Source of the DNA: Maricaulis sp.
GTDB lineage: Bacteria > Pseudomonadota > Alphaproteobacteria > Caulobacterales > Maricaulaceae
Reading direction: 5' to 3'
Length of the DNA stretch: 64,000 nt
NCBI GenBank assembly: GCA_017643585.1
Contig: JAEPND010000008.1
Coordinates: forward strand, 62,001 to 126,000
The stretch's first letter is position 1, and every line of letters begins with the position of its first letter. Below are positions 18,147-28,676 of the stretch, piece by piece. A program made the position numbers and the translations under genes. The notes below the pieces were generated by a model. That model did no database searches and was not told the DNA's origin. It saw nothing but the letters and a program-made list of their open reading frames with translations.

Positions 18147-19032
18147 GATCAGCAGCGGGCGGGGTCAGCGCGGCAGGCGCTGACGAACCGGGTCGTTTCA
18201 GCATCACGCGTAACATGCGCGACAGTGTAGCCGGAATGTCCCGGCGATGCACGACCTTGTCGACCATGCCCTTTTCCAGGAGGTATTCGGAGCGCTGGAA
18301 GCCTTCCGGCAGTTTCTCGCGAATGGTCTGCTCGATCACGCGCGGGCCGGCAAAACCGATCAGGGCACCCGGCTCGGCCAGGTGAACATCGCCCAGCATG
18401 GCGTAGGAGGCGGTCACACCGCCGGTCGTCGGATCGGTCAGGACCACGACATAGGGCAGGCGCTCTTCCTTGAGCATTTCAACGGCGATCGTCGTACGCG
18501 GCATCTGCATCAGCGACAGCGCGCCTTCCTGCATGCGAGCACCACCGGCAGCGGTGAACACGACCAGCGGCGCACGGCGCTTGATGGCTTCCTCGGCAGC
18601 GCGGATGAAGCTTTCACCGGCAGCCATGCCCAGCGAACCGCCCATGAAGGCGAAGTTCTGGACCAGGACAACCGTTTCCACGCCACCAATCTCGCCGACA
18701 GCAATCGCCATCGCGTCATCACGACCGGTCTTCTTGCGCGCACCGGCAATGCGTGAGGTGTAGGGCTTGTCGTCCTTGAATTTCAGCGGGTCCTTGGGGA
18801 CTTCCGGCGTGTCGAGCTCGGTATAGTCGCCGTCAAAGGTGAACTGGAAACGCCAGGCCGGGCCGATGCGCATGTGGTGACCCGCCGGGGTCACGAACAG
18901 GCCGGCTTCCAGATCCTTGTGGAAGACCATCTCGTCCGAGATCGGGCATTTGACCCACAAATTGTCGGGCGTATCCCGCTTGGAGAAGATTTTCGACATC
19001 CCCGGAGGGGTAAGCTTGGACAACCAGTTCAT
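18103..19032 (-). CDS. accD: Acetyl-CoA carboxylase carboxyltransferase subunit beta
   Basis: 309 residues from [11 protein letters not shown] (ATG at 19032; another ATG at 19053 adds seven residues). The carboxyltransferase core is intact: [51 protein letters not shown] and [19 protein letters not shown], ending with the [24 protein letters not shown] segment. In E. coli the N-terminal zinc ribbon has four cysteines; here only Cys29 remains ([18 protein letters not shown]...[10 protein letters not shown]). I recall the same loss in other alphaproteobacterial AccD. It catalyses the transfer of carboxyl from biotin to acetyl-CoA together with AccA. Confidence 0.95.
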   Translation of the reverse strand: MNWLSKLTPPGMSKIFSKRDTPDNLWVKCPISDEMVFHKDLEAGLFVTPAGHHMRIGPAWRFQFTFDGDYTELDTPEVPKDPLKFKDDKPYTSRIAGARKKTGRDDAMAIAVGEIGGVETVVLVQNFAFMGGSLGMAAGESFIRAAEEAIKRRAPLVVFTAAGGARMQEGALSLMQMPRTTIAVEMLKEERLPYVVVLTDPTTGGVTASYAMLGDVHLAEPGALIGFAGPRVIEQTIREKLPEGFQRSEYLLEKGMVDKVVHRRDIPATLSRMLRVMLKRPGSSAPAALTPPAADHVPADPASGDGGSH

Positions 19033-19063
19033 TTCCGCGTCCCGATCTTTCATCGGCCTTCAC

Positions 19064-19852
19064 TCACCGTTTTGCGCCATGAGTTGCAGCAGAGAGGGAT
19101 TTCACCAGCTCCACGGCAGCCTCGACACCACCTTCATTCATGGCGTCGACGATGGCGGATCCAACCACCACAGCATCGGCGCGCTCGGCGATAGCCTTCG
19201 CCTGTTCAGGCGTGCGTACACCAAACCCGACTGCAACGGGTAAACCGCTGGCAGCCCTGACGCGTGCAACAGCATCCCCGACCTCGGTAACAACACCGGA
19301 TCCGGCGCCTGTCACGCCCGTCGTAGAAACGTAATAAACAAAACCGGACGTGTTTTCGACCACTGTTCCCAGTCGTTTGTCGTCGGTGGTGGGGGTGGCC
19401 AGGCGAATAAGGGCGATGCCATGCGCATTGAGCGCTTTGCGCAGCTCTTCATCCTCTTCCGGCGGAATGTCGACACAGATCAGCCCGTCCACCCCGGCCT
19501 TCTCGGCTCGGCGGGCGAAATTCTCAAAGCCCATATGGTGGATCGGATTGGCATAACCCATCAGGACGATCGGCGTGGTATCATTGGCCTTGCGGAACTC
19601 CGCGGCCTGGGCGAACACGCCCTGCAACGTCATGCCCGCTTCCAGCGCCCGCAGTGCCGCACCCTGAATAGAAGCGCCATCGGCCATCGGATCAGTAAAG
19701 GGCATGCCCAGCTCGATCACATCCGCACCGGCATTCGGCAGCGCATTGAGCAGGGCCTGGCTGTCACCATCGCCTGCCATCATGTAGGCGACAAAACCCG
19801 GACGGCCATAAGCGTCGAGTTCATTGAAACGTGTGGTGAGGCGGTTGGTCAT
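19064..19852 (-). CDS. trpA: Tryptophan synthase alpha subunit
   Basis: 262 residues from [23 protein letters not shown] (ATG at 19852; the ATG at 19858 adds two). The catalytic acids are visible: Glu47 in [17 protein letters not shown] and the Asp in the same motif. [13 protein letters not shown] and [14 protein letters not shown] are the phosphate-binding loops. It splits indole-3-glycerol phosphate into indole for TrpB. Its start overlaps the stop of the small gene 19849-20292 (ATGA), which separates it from trpB. Confidence 0.96.
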   Translation of the reverse strand: MTNRLTTRFNELDAYGRPGFVAYMMAGDGDSQALLNALPNAGADVIELGMPFTDPMADGASIQGAALRALEAGMTLQGVFAQAAEFRKANDTTPIVLMGYANPIHHMGFENFARRAEKAGVDGLICVDIPPEEDEELRKALNAHGIALIRLATPTTDDKRLGTVVENTSGFVYYVSTTGVTGAGSGVVTEVGDAVARVRAASGLPVAVGFGVRTPEQAKAIAERADAVVVGSAIVDAMNEGGVEAAVELVKSLSAATHGAKR

Positions 19853-20288
19853 TGGCATGCGTCCCGATAATTCTCGCTGACCATAAAAACGGCAACGAGC
19901 GTGTCAGCTTCGCTTCTGTCGACCGGGTCTAGGAGCGCGTCTTTCGATTGCGACGACACCATCAGATAACTGGGGCAGTTAGCTTCCGAAATTGCTTGAT
20001 AAATTTCCAGAAACCCCATCGCATCCTGGATCTGCCAATCGTCCCGAAGTACAATCTCAAACTGCTCTGCGACGGCATCAGCATTGGCGTTGGGGTACTC
20101 AATACAAGCCGTGAAGACCGTCTCGAAGAATTCTTCCATTTCGGCTTTATCTGAATTTGGGACCCAGAAGTCACATTCCGCCTGCAACTCAGATCCTGCC
20201 GGAACCGGAAGGTCTAATATGCCGGGCAAAATCGTATCTTGCGCCGTATGCGCCTGGATCAGCATCACAACGGCAATAAGCGCGGCAA

Positions 20289-20292
<4 letters not shown>
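19849..20292 (-). CDS. Small exported protein inserted between trpB and trpA
   Basis: About 147 residues from a TTG at 20292. The TTGA overlaps the TGA of trpB, and the gene's own TGA overlaps the ATG of trpA, so it is translationally locked into the trp operon at both ends. The N terminus ([20 protein letters not shown]) is a signal peptide, so the product should leave the cytoplasm, unlike everything around it. The mature part has cysteines at four places (ECDF, TACIEY, ANCPSY, DACQ) that could form disulphides. Its base composition looks lower in G+C than its neighbours. A longer frame to 20349 runs into trpB and is not needed. I do not recognise the family. Confidence 0.75.
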
Positions 20293-21521
<1,229 letters not shown>

Positions 21522-21532
21522 GGCTTTCTCCT

Positions 21533-22177
21533 TCAGGCGGTTTCGCTCAGGGCCTTCGCAAAGGCGTGAATCAGTTCGGCATCCTTGACGCCGGGGGATG
21601 TTTCAATGCCGGACGAGACATCGACGCCCTGTGCGCCCGCAGCCTCGACGGCCTGGCAGACATTGGTGGGATCAAGCCCGCCGGACAAGAGCCAGGGCAC
21701 CGATAAATACAGGTTTTTCAGCAGTGCATAGTCATAACCATGCCCCCAGCCGCCCGGACGGTCTGCGTCCCTGGGCGGTTTGGCATCAAACAACAGCATG
21801 TCGGCGACACCGTCATAGATCTTGGCGGCGTCCAGATCGCTCATCTCGGCGACGGGCAGGGCCTTGATAATGCCCTTGCTGGCATGGGCGCGGGCCTGTT
21901 CGACACGCTGCGGCGTTTCCGAGCCGTGCAGCTGGATCCAGTCGGGCCGCATGGCGTCGCGGATCTGCGCGAGCAGCTCATCATCCGGATTGACGACGAC
22001 AGCGACGGTCTCGGTGCCGTGTGCCAGGTGAGACAGCTCTCCCGCACGCACCGGGTCCACATGACGCGGGCTGGGCGGGAATATGACGTAACCTGTATAG
22101 CGCGCGCCTGCCTCACGTGCGGCGGCGACGTCGGGTCCGGTTTTCAGGCCGCAGAATTTGATGTCGATGGCGGGCAT
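21533..22177 (-). CDS. trpF: Phosphoribosylanthranilate isomerase
   Basis: 214 residues. The catalytic Cys9 is in IKFCGLKTG, followed by [12 protein letters not shown], the QLHGSETPQ motif and LLFDAKPP with the catalytic Asp, then [13 protein letters not shown] for the phosphate. It performs the Amadori step of tryptophan synthesis and leads the trpF-trpB-x-trpA-accD-folC operon. Confidence 0.95.
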   Translation of the reverse strand: MPAIDIKFCGLKTGPDVAAAREAGARYTGYVIFPPSPRHVDPVRAGELSHLAHGTETVAVVVNPDDELLAQIRDAMRPDWIQLHGSETPQRVEQARAHASKGIIKALPVAEMSDLDAAKIYDGVADMLLFDAKPPRDADRPGGWGHGYDYALLKNLYLSVPWLLSGGLDPTNVCQAVEAAGAQGVDVSSGIETSPGVKDAELIHAFAKALSETA

Positions 22178-22264
22178 GTCCGGCTCGCATTGTAGTGCTG
22201 GGAGTGACTAGTAAGCTTCACGTCACATTCGGCAAGCCCCAGTTGGCGAATAGCTGCTTTTCAT

Positions 22265-22415
22265 CCTCCCCACCGGGGAGGTGTCCCGAAGGGACGGAGG
22301 GGCCGGAGCGCGTAGCGCGAAGGTTTAGTGCTCACTGGCGTTCGCACCCCCTTCGACCTCGCCTTCGCCTCTGGCTTCGGCGAGCCCGCTTCCCCGCGAG
22401 CGGGGAAGATAAGCT
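22265..22415. repeat. Intergenic hairpin-rich repeat after trpF
   Basis: A 150-base stretch made largely of short palindromes: CCTCCCC/GGGGAGG at 22265-22281, TCCC/GGGA at 22284-22294, GCGC/GCGC near 22318, and CTTCCCCG/CGGGGAAG at 22389-22408. It fills the gap between trpF and the convergently oriented end of the LysR gene's region. Its style (CTCCCC-loop-GGGGAG followed by a TCCCGAAGGGA hairpin) is one I associate with dispersed intergenic repeats of many alphaproteobacteria. It may also act as an attenuating or terminating RNA structure. Confidence 0.6.
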
Positions 22416-22421
22416 GCTGGC

Positions 22422-23351
22422 CTACCCGCCCGCCTCGGGAAACGCCTTGGGCGCCCGGTTGAGGCAGAACGCCATGGGTTGGAACAGCATCCATTGCACG
22501 AAGGCCTTGATCTTGGGCTCGTTGGCGCGCTCCGGATCAAACACCATGTAGTGGGCGTGGGTGTGCGGGCTTTCATGCGCGAAGGGCTGGACCAGAGCAC
22601 CGGCTGCGATCTGTTCGGCAAAATAGATCGGGGTGACCATGCAGGCGGCATCTCCCGCCGCAATGGCGGCAGAGATCTCCATCGTCTGGGTCTCCAGTTC
22701 CAGGTGCGGGCGCGCGGGCAGGAGGGTCGGGTCGATGCCCTGTTCCTCAAACCAGGCCTGCCACCAGGGCAGGGGCCCGAACAGGCGCAGCTTGAGCAGG
22801 TCTTCCGGTTTTTCCAGCGGTCCGAACCGCTGCAGGGCTGCTGTTGGAACCAGGGGCGCCGTGGTGTCGTCAAACAGTTTGCGCGCTTCCAGCCCCTCCC
22901 AATAGCCATAGCCGGAGCGCAGGGCGATGTCGGCTTCCCCGGCCTTGATATCGGTGATGTCGCGATTGGATTCGATGCGGACGGCCAGGTCGGGATTTTC
23001 CATCTGGAAGGTGCCGATGCGCGGGACCAGCCAGTTGTTACAAAAGGTCGGGATGGCCGAGATGTGCAGGATGTGGTCCTGCTCGTCGCGCACATTCTCG
23101 AAGGTCCGCTCAAGCAGGCGGAAGGCTTCGCTGGTGCCGCTGGCGAGACGGGCGCCGCGGGCGGTCAGCTCCACATGGCGCGGCTTGCGATCAAACACCG
23201 CAAAGCCCAGCCGGTCTTCCAGCTGTTTGATCTGATAGCTCACCGCAGCCTGGGTCATGCCCAGGGCTTCACCCGTGCGCGTGAAATTGCCAAGGCGGGC
23301 AGCGGTCTCGAAAACGCGGATGGCCTGGATGGGAGGTAGAGATTGGGGCAT
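22422..23351 (-). CDS. LysR-family transcriptional regulator, GcvA-like
   Basis: 309 residues. The N-terminal winged helix (LPPIQAIRVFETAARLGNFTRTGEALGMTQAAVSYQIKQLEDRLGFAVFDRKPRHVELT) is an excellent LysR helix-turn-helix of the GcvA/AmpR subgroup. The rest is the effector domain (TFCNNWLVPRIGTF, IRIESNRDITDIKAGEADIALRSGYGYWEG). The inducer is unknown. It is divergent from the small ORF at 23443 with a 91-base gap containing an inverted repeat, which suggests that small gene is a target. Confidence 0.92.
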   Translation of the reverse strand: MPQSLPPIQAIRVFETAARLGNFTRTGEALGMTQAAVSYQIKQLEDRLGFAVFDRKPRHVELTARGARLASGTSEAFRLLERTFENVRDEQDHILHISAIPTFCNNWLVPRIGTFQMENPDLAVRIESNRDITDIKAGEADIALRSGYGYWEGLEARKLFDDTTAPLVPTAALQRFGPLEKPEDLLKLRLFGPLPWWQAWFEEQGIDPTLLPARPHLELETQTMEISAAIAAGDAACMVTPIYFAEQIAAGALVQPFAHESPHTHAHYMVFDPERANEPKIKAFVQWMLFQPMAFCLNRAPKAFPEAGG

Positions 23352-23367
23352 AAGAACAGCTTATGAC

Positions 23368-23397
23368 AGACCCTTGATGTTTAGTTGGAATGGGTCT
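23368..23397. promoter_or_regulatory. Inverted repeat between LysR gene and small ORF, candidate operator
   Basis: AGACCC (23368-23373) is mirrored by GGGTCT (23392-23397) across 18 bases. It lies in the only intergenic space between the divergent LysR gene and the 49-codon ORF, where LysR regulators bind. The half-sites are short, so the assignment is tentative. Confidence 0.4.
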
Positions 23398-23442
23398 CCA
23401 TATCAAGCGTAAGACATGTCTCAGTTAATGACGGAGACGAAA

Positions 23443-23592
23443 ATGGCTTACGATTGGAGATATGACACCAATGCCCCTGAGGACGCGCAGATCTATTACG
23501 GACGGGCAGGCTGGCTGACCCGGCTGGTGCGGGCCCTCGAGGATTTCTTCGGCTATCTGAGAAAGTCCGGAGACTATAATCGCAAGGTTTAG
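23443..23592 (+). CDS. 49-residue small protein divergent from a LysR regulator
   Basis: An open frame of 49 codons beginning MAYDWRYDTNAPEDAQIYYG and ending SGDYNRKV, with GGAG at 23433-23436 properly spaced from the ATG at 23443. An in-frame ATG at 23416 would give 58 residues. The middle (GWLTRLVRALEDFFGYLRK) can form an amphipathic helix; the first third is acidic and aromatic. There is no signal peptide. Its last codon overlaps the convergent gene ending at 23589. Good Shine-Dalgarno, natural codon use and placement opposite a GcvA-like regulator make it credible. The function is unknown. Confidence 0.6.
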   Translation: MAYDWRYDTNAPEDAQIYYGRAGWLTRLVRALEDFFGYLRKSGDYNRKV

Positions 23593-24239
23593 AGAGGGCT
23601 GGCGGGTGTCGCCGGTGTGGTCGACGCGTATACGCCCTGCGCGTAGGCCATCAGATCAAACGGAGCCGCTACCCCCTGGGCCTGGTTCGCGGCGCCTGCT
23701 TCCTGCTCTTCCCGAGCCGTCTCTCGCATTTCGGCCAGCTTCTGGTTGAGATCGCCGCTCAACATGCTCTCCGGACTGTTCGGGGCAGCCCCTTCGGTCC
23801 GCTGCGTGTTGAGCTCGGCCTGGGCCTTCATCATCTGCGCATCGGCGAGCGCCGCCACCTTGCGGTCCTGGGCCGACGGTTCGGCCGGAGCCAGGGCGGC
23901 AGCCTTGACAATGCGCATCTTCTCGATGGTCGCTTCCGGATCGCCGGCAATTTCGCTCGCATCGATCGGAACTTCTCCCCCTACGGCGTAGGAGCGACCA
24001 TCGGGACCCTTCTGGAATTCATAGCTGATGGCGCCGGCATATTGGCCGCCAACATTCTTGTGCGCCTGTTCGTGCGCACGCACCTCGGCGTCGCGCGCTT
24101 TCAGCTTGGCGACCTGGGCCTGTTCTTCCTTGGATAGAGGCTGGTTGAGGCCCCCGTTTTTCTGGGGGGCAGGCGCACTTGCAGAGGCCGATGCCTGGGG
24201 CATCGACGGCAAGCCGGATAACGCGCCAACACTGCTCAT
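23589..24239 (-). CDS. PF12118/SprA-like putative metalloprotease family protein
   Basis: 216 residues. The core VAKLKARDAEVRAHEQAHKNVGGQYAGAISYEFQKGPDGRSYAVGGEVPIDASEIAGDPEATIEKMRIVKAAALAPAEPSAQDRKVAALA closely follows the family I know as putative metalloprotease CJM1_0395/SprA-related: RD.EVRAHE.AH, GPDG..YAVGGEV, and AP.EPS.QD. The motif HEQAH is HExxH-like. The flanks are Ala/Pro/Gln-rich and look disordered. There is no signal peptide. The biochemical role is not established. It is a single gene upstream of ihfB on the same strand. Confidence 0.8.
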   Translation of the reverse strand: MSSVGALSGLPSMPQASASASAPAPQKNGGLNQPLSKEEQAQVAKLKARDAEVRAHEQAHKNVGGQYAGAISYEFQKGPDGRSYAVGGEVPIDASEIAGDPEATIEKMRIVKAAALAPAEPSAQDRKVAALADAQMMKAQAELNTQRTEGAAPNSPESMLSGDLNQKLAEMRETAREEQEAGAANQAQGVAAPFDLMAYAQGVYASTTPATPASPL

Positions 24240-24285
24240 GCCGAAATTATCGGCCGAGGCGCTTAATCAGATGTGAAAATCGGGG

Positions 24286-24588
24286 CTAGGGCAGTTCCTT
24301 GACCGTATCGCGGGAGCCATCGACGCGCTCGCGCAATTCCTTGCCGGTCTTGAAGAAGGGAACGTGTTTTTCCTTCACGGATACGCTTTCGCCGGTGCGC
24401 GGGTTGCGGCCGGTGCGGGCCGGGCGCTGGCGAACGGAAAAGGCACCAAATCCACGAAGCTCGACCCGGTCACCACGGGCGAGGGCATCGGTCACGCCAT
24501 CGAGGATCGTATTGACCACACGCTCCACATCCCGGTGGTAGAGGTGGGGATTGGCTTCTGCCAGACGATCGATCAGCTCGGATTTGAT
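24286..24588 (-). CDS. ihfB: Integration host factor subunit beta
   Basis: 100 residues from [31 protein letters not shown] (ATG at 24588; a longer frame to 24645 has no support). [45 protein letters not shown] is the HU/IHF beta-arm with the DNA-intercalating proline (NPRTGE). It bends DNA as a heterodimer with IhfA. As in many alphaproteobacteria it follows rpsA, but a strong terminator separates the two, so it has its own promoter. Confidence 0.95.
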   Translation of the reverse strand: MKSELIDRLAEANPHLYHRDVERVVNTILDGVTDALARGDRVELRGFGAFSVRQRPARTGRNPRTGESVSVKEKHVPFFKTGKELRERVDGSRDTVKELP

Positions 24589-24654
24589 CATGCCATGCCT
24601 CCGTGTTTGCTCGATAAAACTGCCTTGAGACAGAGGGCACGTCAACGCTTGATC

Positions 24655-24688
24655 AAAAAAAATCGGCCGAAGCAGTGCTCCGGCCGAT
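24655..24688 (-). terminator. Rho-independent terminator of rpsA
   Basis: Read on the minus strand, ATCGGCCG (24688-24681) pairs with CGGCCGAT (24669-24662) and is followed directly by a run of eight T (24662-24655). It lies 29 bases past the rpsA stop and before ihfB. Confidence 0.9.
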
Positions 24689-24716
24689 CAATTTTTATTC
24701 GTTTGAACGTATGGGC

Positions 24717-26420
24717 TTAGCTTTTGTCTTCGCCGTCGTTCTCGCGCAGGGCAGCGCCCAGGATGTCACCCAGGGATGCACCGGCATCGGAAGAACCATA
24801 CTGCTCAACCGCTTCACGCTCCTCGGAGATCTCCAGTGCCTTGATGGACAGGGAGATACGGCGAGATGCCTTGTCGACATTGGTGACGCGAGCGTCGACC
24901 TTGTCGCCTACAGCAAAGCGCTCCGGACGCTGTTCCGCACGATCGCGGGACAGGTCGGACTTGCGGATGAAGGCTTTCACAGCCGTGTCGTCGCCGAAGG
25001 TGACTTCGATGCCGCCGGACGTGATTTCCGTAACCGTACAGGTGACGGTGTCGTTGCGGTTGACGCCAGAGCTGTCCATCGGGTCGCCAGCAAGCTGCTT
25101 GATGCCCAGGGAGACACGCTCTTTCTCGACGTCAACGTCGAGAACCTTCGCGTCAACCATGTCGCCCTTCTTGAAGGCTTCCATGGCTTCTTCGCCAGAC
25201 TGGTCCCAGGAGATGTCGGACAGGTGAACCATGCCGTCTATGTCGCCTTCCAGGCCAACGAACAGACCGAACTCGGTGATGTTCTTGATCTCGCCCTGGA
25301 TGGCGGAACCGGACGGGTGGTTCTCTGCGAACACTTCCCACGGATTGCGCTGGGTCTGCTTGACGCCCAGGGAGATGCGGCGCTTCTCGGCGTCGACATC
25401 GAGAACCATGACCTGAACTTCCTGAGAAGTGGACAGGATCTTGCCCGGGTGGACGTTTTTCTTGGTCCAGGACATTTCGGAAACGTGGACCAGGCCTTCA
25501 ACGCCCTGTTCCAGCTCAACGAATGCACCGTACTCGGCGATGTTGGTGACACGACCTTCGAAGGTTGCGCCAACCGGGTATTTCGCAGCAACGCCATCCC
25601 AAGGGTCAGACATCAGCTGTTTCATGCCGAGGGAGATACGCTGGGTGTCCTTGTTGATCTTGATGATCTGGACGGAAACCGTCTGACCAACTTCGACAAC
25701 TTCGGACGGGTGGCCAACGCGGCTCCAGGACATGTCGGTGACGTGCAGCAGGCCGTCAATGCCGCCCAGGTCAACGAACGCACCATAATCGGTGATGTTC
25801 TTGACCACGCCTTCGCGTGCTTCGCCTTCAGCCAGCTGGCCGACGAGTTCAGCACGCTGTTCGGCACGGCTCTCTTCGAGGACGGCGCGGCGGGAAACAA
25901 CGATGTTTCCGCGCGGACGGTCCATCTTGAGGATGGCGAACGGCTGTTCCTGGTTCATCAGCGGACCAACGTCGCGGACCGGACGAATATCGACCTGGGA
26001 ACCCGGCAGGAACGCAGATGCGCCGCCGAGATCGACAGTGAAACCGCCTTTGACGCGACCGACGATCGCACCATTGACCGGCTCTTTCTTGTCGAAGGAC
26101 TTCTCGAGGCGGTCCCAGCTTTCTTCGCGGCGAGCCTTGTCGCGCGACAGAATGGCGTCACCGAGCGCGTTTTCGATGCGCTCAAGGTAGACTTCAACCT
26201 CGTCACCCACGGACGGGGCTTCGGATCCCGGACCGGTGAATTCGCGCAGCGGGACGCGGCCTTCGGTCTTCAGACCAACATCGACAACAACAACGTCGTT
26301 TTCGATTGCGGTCACGGTGCCTTTGACAACTTGGCCCTCGGCCAGATCGCGGCCGGCCAGGCTTGCCTCGAGCATCGCGGCAAAGTCATCAGTCGTCGGG
26401 GTGAGTGTTTCGGTAGACAT
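24717..26420 (-). CDS. rpsA: 30S ribosomal protein S1
   Basis: 567 residues with six S1 (OB-fold) repeats, visible by their repeated patterns: KGTVTAIENDVVVVDVGLKTEG, GAIVGRVKGGFTVDLGGASAFLPGSQVD, EGVVKNITDYGAFVDLGGIDGLLHVTDMSW, EGRVTNIAEYGAFVELEQGVEGLVHVSEMSW, GEIKNITEFGLFVGLEGDIDGMVHLSDISW and CTVTEITSGGIEVTFGDD. It binds mRNA leaders at the 30S platform. The order aroA-cmk-rpsA-ihfB is a conserved proteobacterial cluster. The start is at ATGTCTACCGAAAC, 180 bases after cmk. Confidence 0.98.
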   Translation of the reverse strand: MSTETLTPTTDDFAAMLEASLAGRDLAEGQVVKGTVTAIENDVVVVDVGLKTEGRVPLREFTGPGSEAPSVGDEVEVYLERIENALGDAILSRDKARREESWDRLEKSFDKKEPVNGAIVGRVKGGFTVDLGGASAFLPGSQVDIRPVRDVGPLMNQEQPFAILKMDRPRGNIVVSRRAVLEESRAEQRAELVGQLAEGEAREGVVKNITDYGAFVDLGGIDGLLHVTDMSWSRVGHPSEVVEVGQTVSVQIIKINKDTQRISLGMKQLMSDPWDGVAAKYPVGATFEGRVTNIAEYGAFVELEQGVEGLVHVSEMSWTKKNVHPGKILSTSQEVQVMVLDVDAEKRRISLGVKQTQRNPWEVFAENHPSGSAIQGEIKNITEFGLFVGLEGDIDGMVHLSDISWDQSGEEAMEAFKKGDMVDAKVLDVDVEKERVSLGIKQLAGDPMDSSGVNRNDTVTCTVTEITSGGIEVTFGDDTAVKAFIRKSDLSRDRAEQRPERFAVGDKVDARVTNVDKASRRISLSIKALEISEEREAVEQYGSSDAGASLGDILGAALRENDGEDKS

Positions 26421-26602
26421 TTAAAGGGTTGCTCCAGTACAGCGCGGTCAAGCTAAAAATCGGTGATGGCGCTGTCTTAGTGCTGATGAATCAGCGGGTT
26501 AGAGTTCAAACAAGAGTGGGCCGAACGCCACCCTTTGCTCCGGAAGAGAGCAATTGAGGTCTTGTCCGGTACTCGGCTGTGATCACGGAGTGCTCGGAAG
26601 TG

Positions 26603-27229
26603 TCACGCCTTTTGGCGCTTTTCCACAATCCTCACGGCTTCCGCGATGGCCGCGTCTATACTCAAGGATGACGTATCAAGCAAGGTTGCATCCTCCGCCT
26701 TGCGCATGGGGGCATCGGATCGCTGGGCATCGCGCGCGTCGCGTTCGAGCGTCTGGGCGAGCATTTGCTCGAAGGTGATCGGATCGCCCTTGGCGTTCAG
26801 CTCGGTCTGACGGCGCCGGGCCCGGGTCTCAGGATCGGCGGTGACGAAGAGCTTCACTTCGGCATCCGGACAAATCACGGTCCCGATATCGCGACCATCC
26901 AGAATGGCGCCACCGGGTTGGGTGGCAAAGGCGCGTTGCACGTCGAACAAGGCGTCGCGGACGGGTTGTTGCTTGGCCACCTGCGAGGCTGCGACACCGA
27001 CCTCGGCCGTGCGGATCCGGTCTTCGTCGATGGCCGTGACATCAAGCGACGTTGCGGCTCGAACCGCGGCGGCCTCATCGGTCGGGTCCTCACCGGCGTC
27101 GAGTACCCGCAAGGCCGTTGCTCGATAAAGACTGCCGGTATCGAGATAGGGCAGGCCGAATGTCTGTGACAATGCGCGGGCGATCGTGCCCTTACCCGAG
27201 GCCAGTGGACCATCAACGGCGATGATCAT
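26603..27229 (-). CDS. cmk: Cytidylate kinase
   Basis: 208 residues. The P-loop is [16 protein letters not shown] (with Leu where many have Ala/Ser), then [44 protein letters not shown] and the [19 protein letters not shown] lid. It phosphorylates CMP and dCMP. It overlaps the aroA stop by ATGA, so the pair is co-translated. Confidence 0.96.
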   Translation of the reverse strand: MIIAVDGPLASGKGTIARALSQTFGLPYLDTGSLYRATALRVLDAGEDPTDEAAAVRAATSLDVTAIDEDRIRTAEVGVAASQVAKQQPVRDALFDVQRAFATQPGGAILDGRDIGTVICPDAEVKLFVTADPETRARRRQTELNAKGDPITFEQMLAQTLERDARDAQRSDAPMRKAEDATLLDTSSLSIDAAIAEAVRIVEKRQKA

Positions 27230-28566
27230 TCCGTGGGCTCCATGGTCGCGCCCAGACCCAGCATGTGATCGAGGAAGTCCGGATAGCTGGTGGCGATCAT
27301 GCTGGCATCATCGATGGTAACCGCGTCCTCTGCGATCAGGCCCAGAACCAGCGCGCTCATGGCAATCCGGTGGTCGTGATGGGTGATGACATGGCCACCG
27401 CCCGGCACCGTTCCACCCGTGCCGACCACGTCCAGCCCGTCATCGCGAATGATCGTCTCTACCCCATTCGAGGTCAGCAAGTCGGATGTGCCCATCAGGC
27501 GGTCGCTTTCCTTGGCACGCAGTTCGGCCAGTCCGTTCATGCGGGTTACGCCTTCTGCCGCAGCTGCCGCAACGCCCAGGATCGGGTATTCATCAATCAT
27601 GGACGGGGCGCGATCTTCCGGGACGCTGACACCCTTGAGGCTGGAATGACGGGCTCGGATATCGATGGTCTTCTCGCCGGCCATATCCGCGGCAGGGGTG
27701 ATAACGAGGTCTGCGCCCATCTCCGTGAGGGTCGTGTAGAGACCGGTGCGGGCGGGATTATCCATGACACCGCGAAGAGTGATCTCAGATCCCGGCGTAA
27801 TCAGGGCCGCGACCACCGCGAAGGCGGCCGAACTCGGGTCACCTGGTACGCGCACCGGAGTGGCCGTCAGGGTCTGTTCGCCGGGCAGGGATATGGTCCA
27901 GCCGCCGCCTGTCGTCTCGACCGAGATTTGCGCGCCGAACAGCTTGAGCATGGTCTCGGTGTGGTCGCGCGTCGGGGTCGGTTCGTGGATGACGGTGGTG
28001 CCCGACGCACCAAGCCCTGCCAGCAACAGGGCGGATTTGACCTGGGCGGAGGCAATAGGCGGGGTGTAGCGAATGGCGTCCAGCGGAGCGCTCTCCACGG
28101 TTACGGGCAGTCGCCCCTCCGTCGTGGTGACGTCTGCGCCCATTTCCGACAACGGGTCGGTCACGCGCCGCATCGGCCGGCCCGACAGGCTTTCATCGCC
28201 GACAAAGCGCGCGGTCGCACCCGTTCCGGCCACGACGCCCATCATGAGGCGTGCGCCGGTTCCGGAGTTTCCGAAATCGAGATCGGCGTCAGGTGATTCG
28301 AATTTTCCGCCCAGACCGGTCACCGACCAGCGATTATCGCCAAGATTTTGCACATCGGCGCCGAGAGCGGCGATGGCCTTGGCCGTATTGATCACATCCT
28401 CGCTTTCCAGCAGGCCTTCGATCTGGGTGTTACCGTTAGCAAGTCCTCCAAAAATAAGGGATCTATGCGAGATGGACTTGTCTCCGGGTGCGGCGAAATC
28501 GCCGCTCAGCGGGCCCGAGCGGGAGGCAGAAAAAGGGCCTTGCAGAGTGAAAGAATTTTGGGGCAT
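27226..28566 (-). CDS. aroA: 3-phosphoshikimate 1-carboxyvinyltransferase (EPSP synthase)
   Basis: 446 residues from the ATG at 28566 ([12 protein letters not shown]); an upstream ATG at 28578 adds MFFL and is less likely. Motifs: [16 protein letters not shown] (PEP/shikimate site), [14 protein letters not shown] with the GNSGTGAR loop, [31 protein letters not shown] and [11 protein letters not shown]. The GNSGTGAR form (Ala where sensitive enzymes have GNAGTA) suggests the class II, glyphosate-tolerant type. It is shikimate pathway step six. Confidence 0.95.
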   Translation of the reverse strand: MPQNSFTLQGPFSASRSGPLSGDFAAPGDKSISHRSLIFGGLANGNTQIEGLLESEDVINTAKAIAALGADVQNLGDNRWSVTGLGGKFESPDADLDFGNSGTGARLMMGVVAGTGATARFVGDESLSGRPMRRVTDPLSEMGADVTTTEGRLPVTVESAPLDAIRYTPPIASAQVKSALLLAGLGASGTTVIHEPTPTRDHTETMLKLFGAQISVETTGGGWTISLPGEQTLTATPVRVPGDPSSAAFAVVAALITPGSEITLRGVMDNPARTGLYTTLTEMGADLVITPAADMAGEKTIDIRARHSSLKGVSVPEDRAPSMIDEYPILGVAAAAAEGVTRMNGLAELRAKESDRLMGTSDLLTSNGVETIIRDDGLDVVGTGGTVPGGGHVITHHDHRIAMSALVLGLIAEDAVTIDDASMIATSYPDFLDHMLGLGATMEPTE

Positions 28567-28676
28567 CAAGAAAAACACAAGGATTGGGGTGACATCACGG
28601 TGATCAGGTTTTGACAGAGCGCGGTGATCGTGGCAACGGGACCCGCCGAAACGTATTGTGGTTATGAAGGGAAGTC

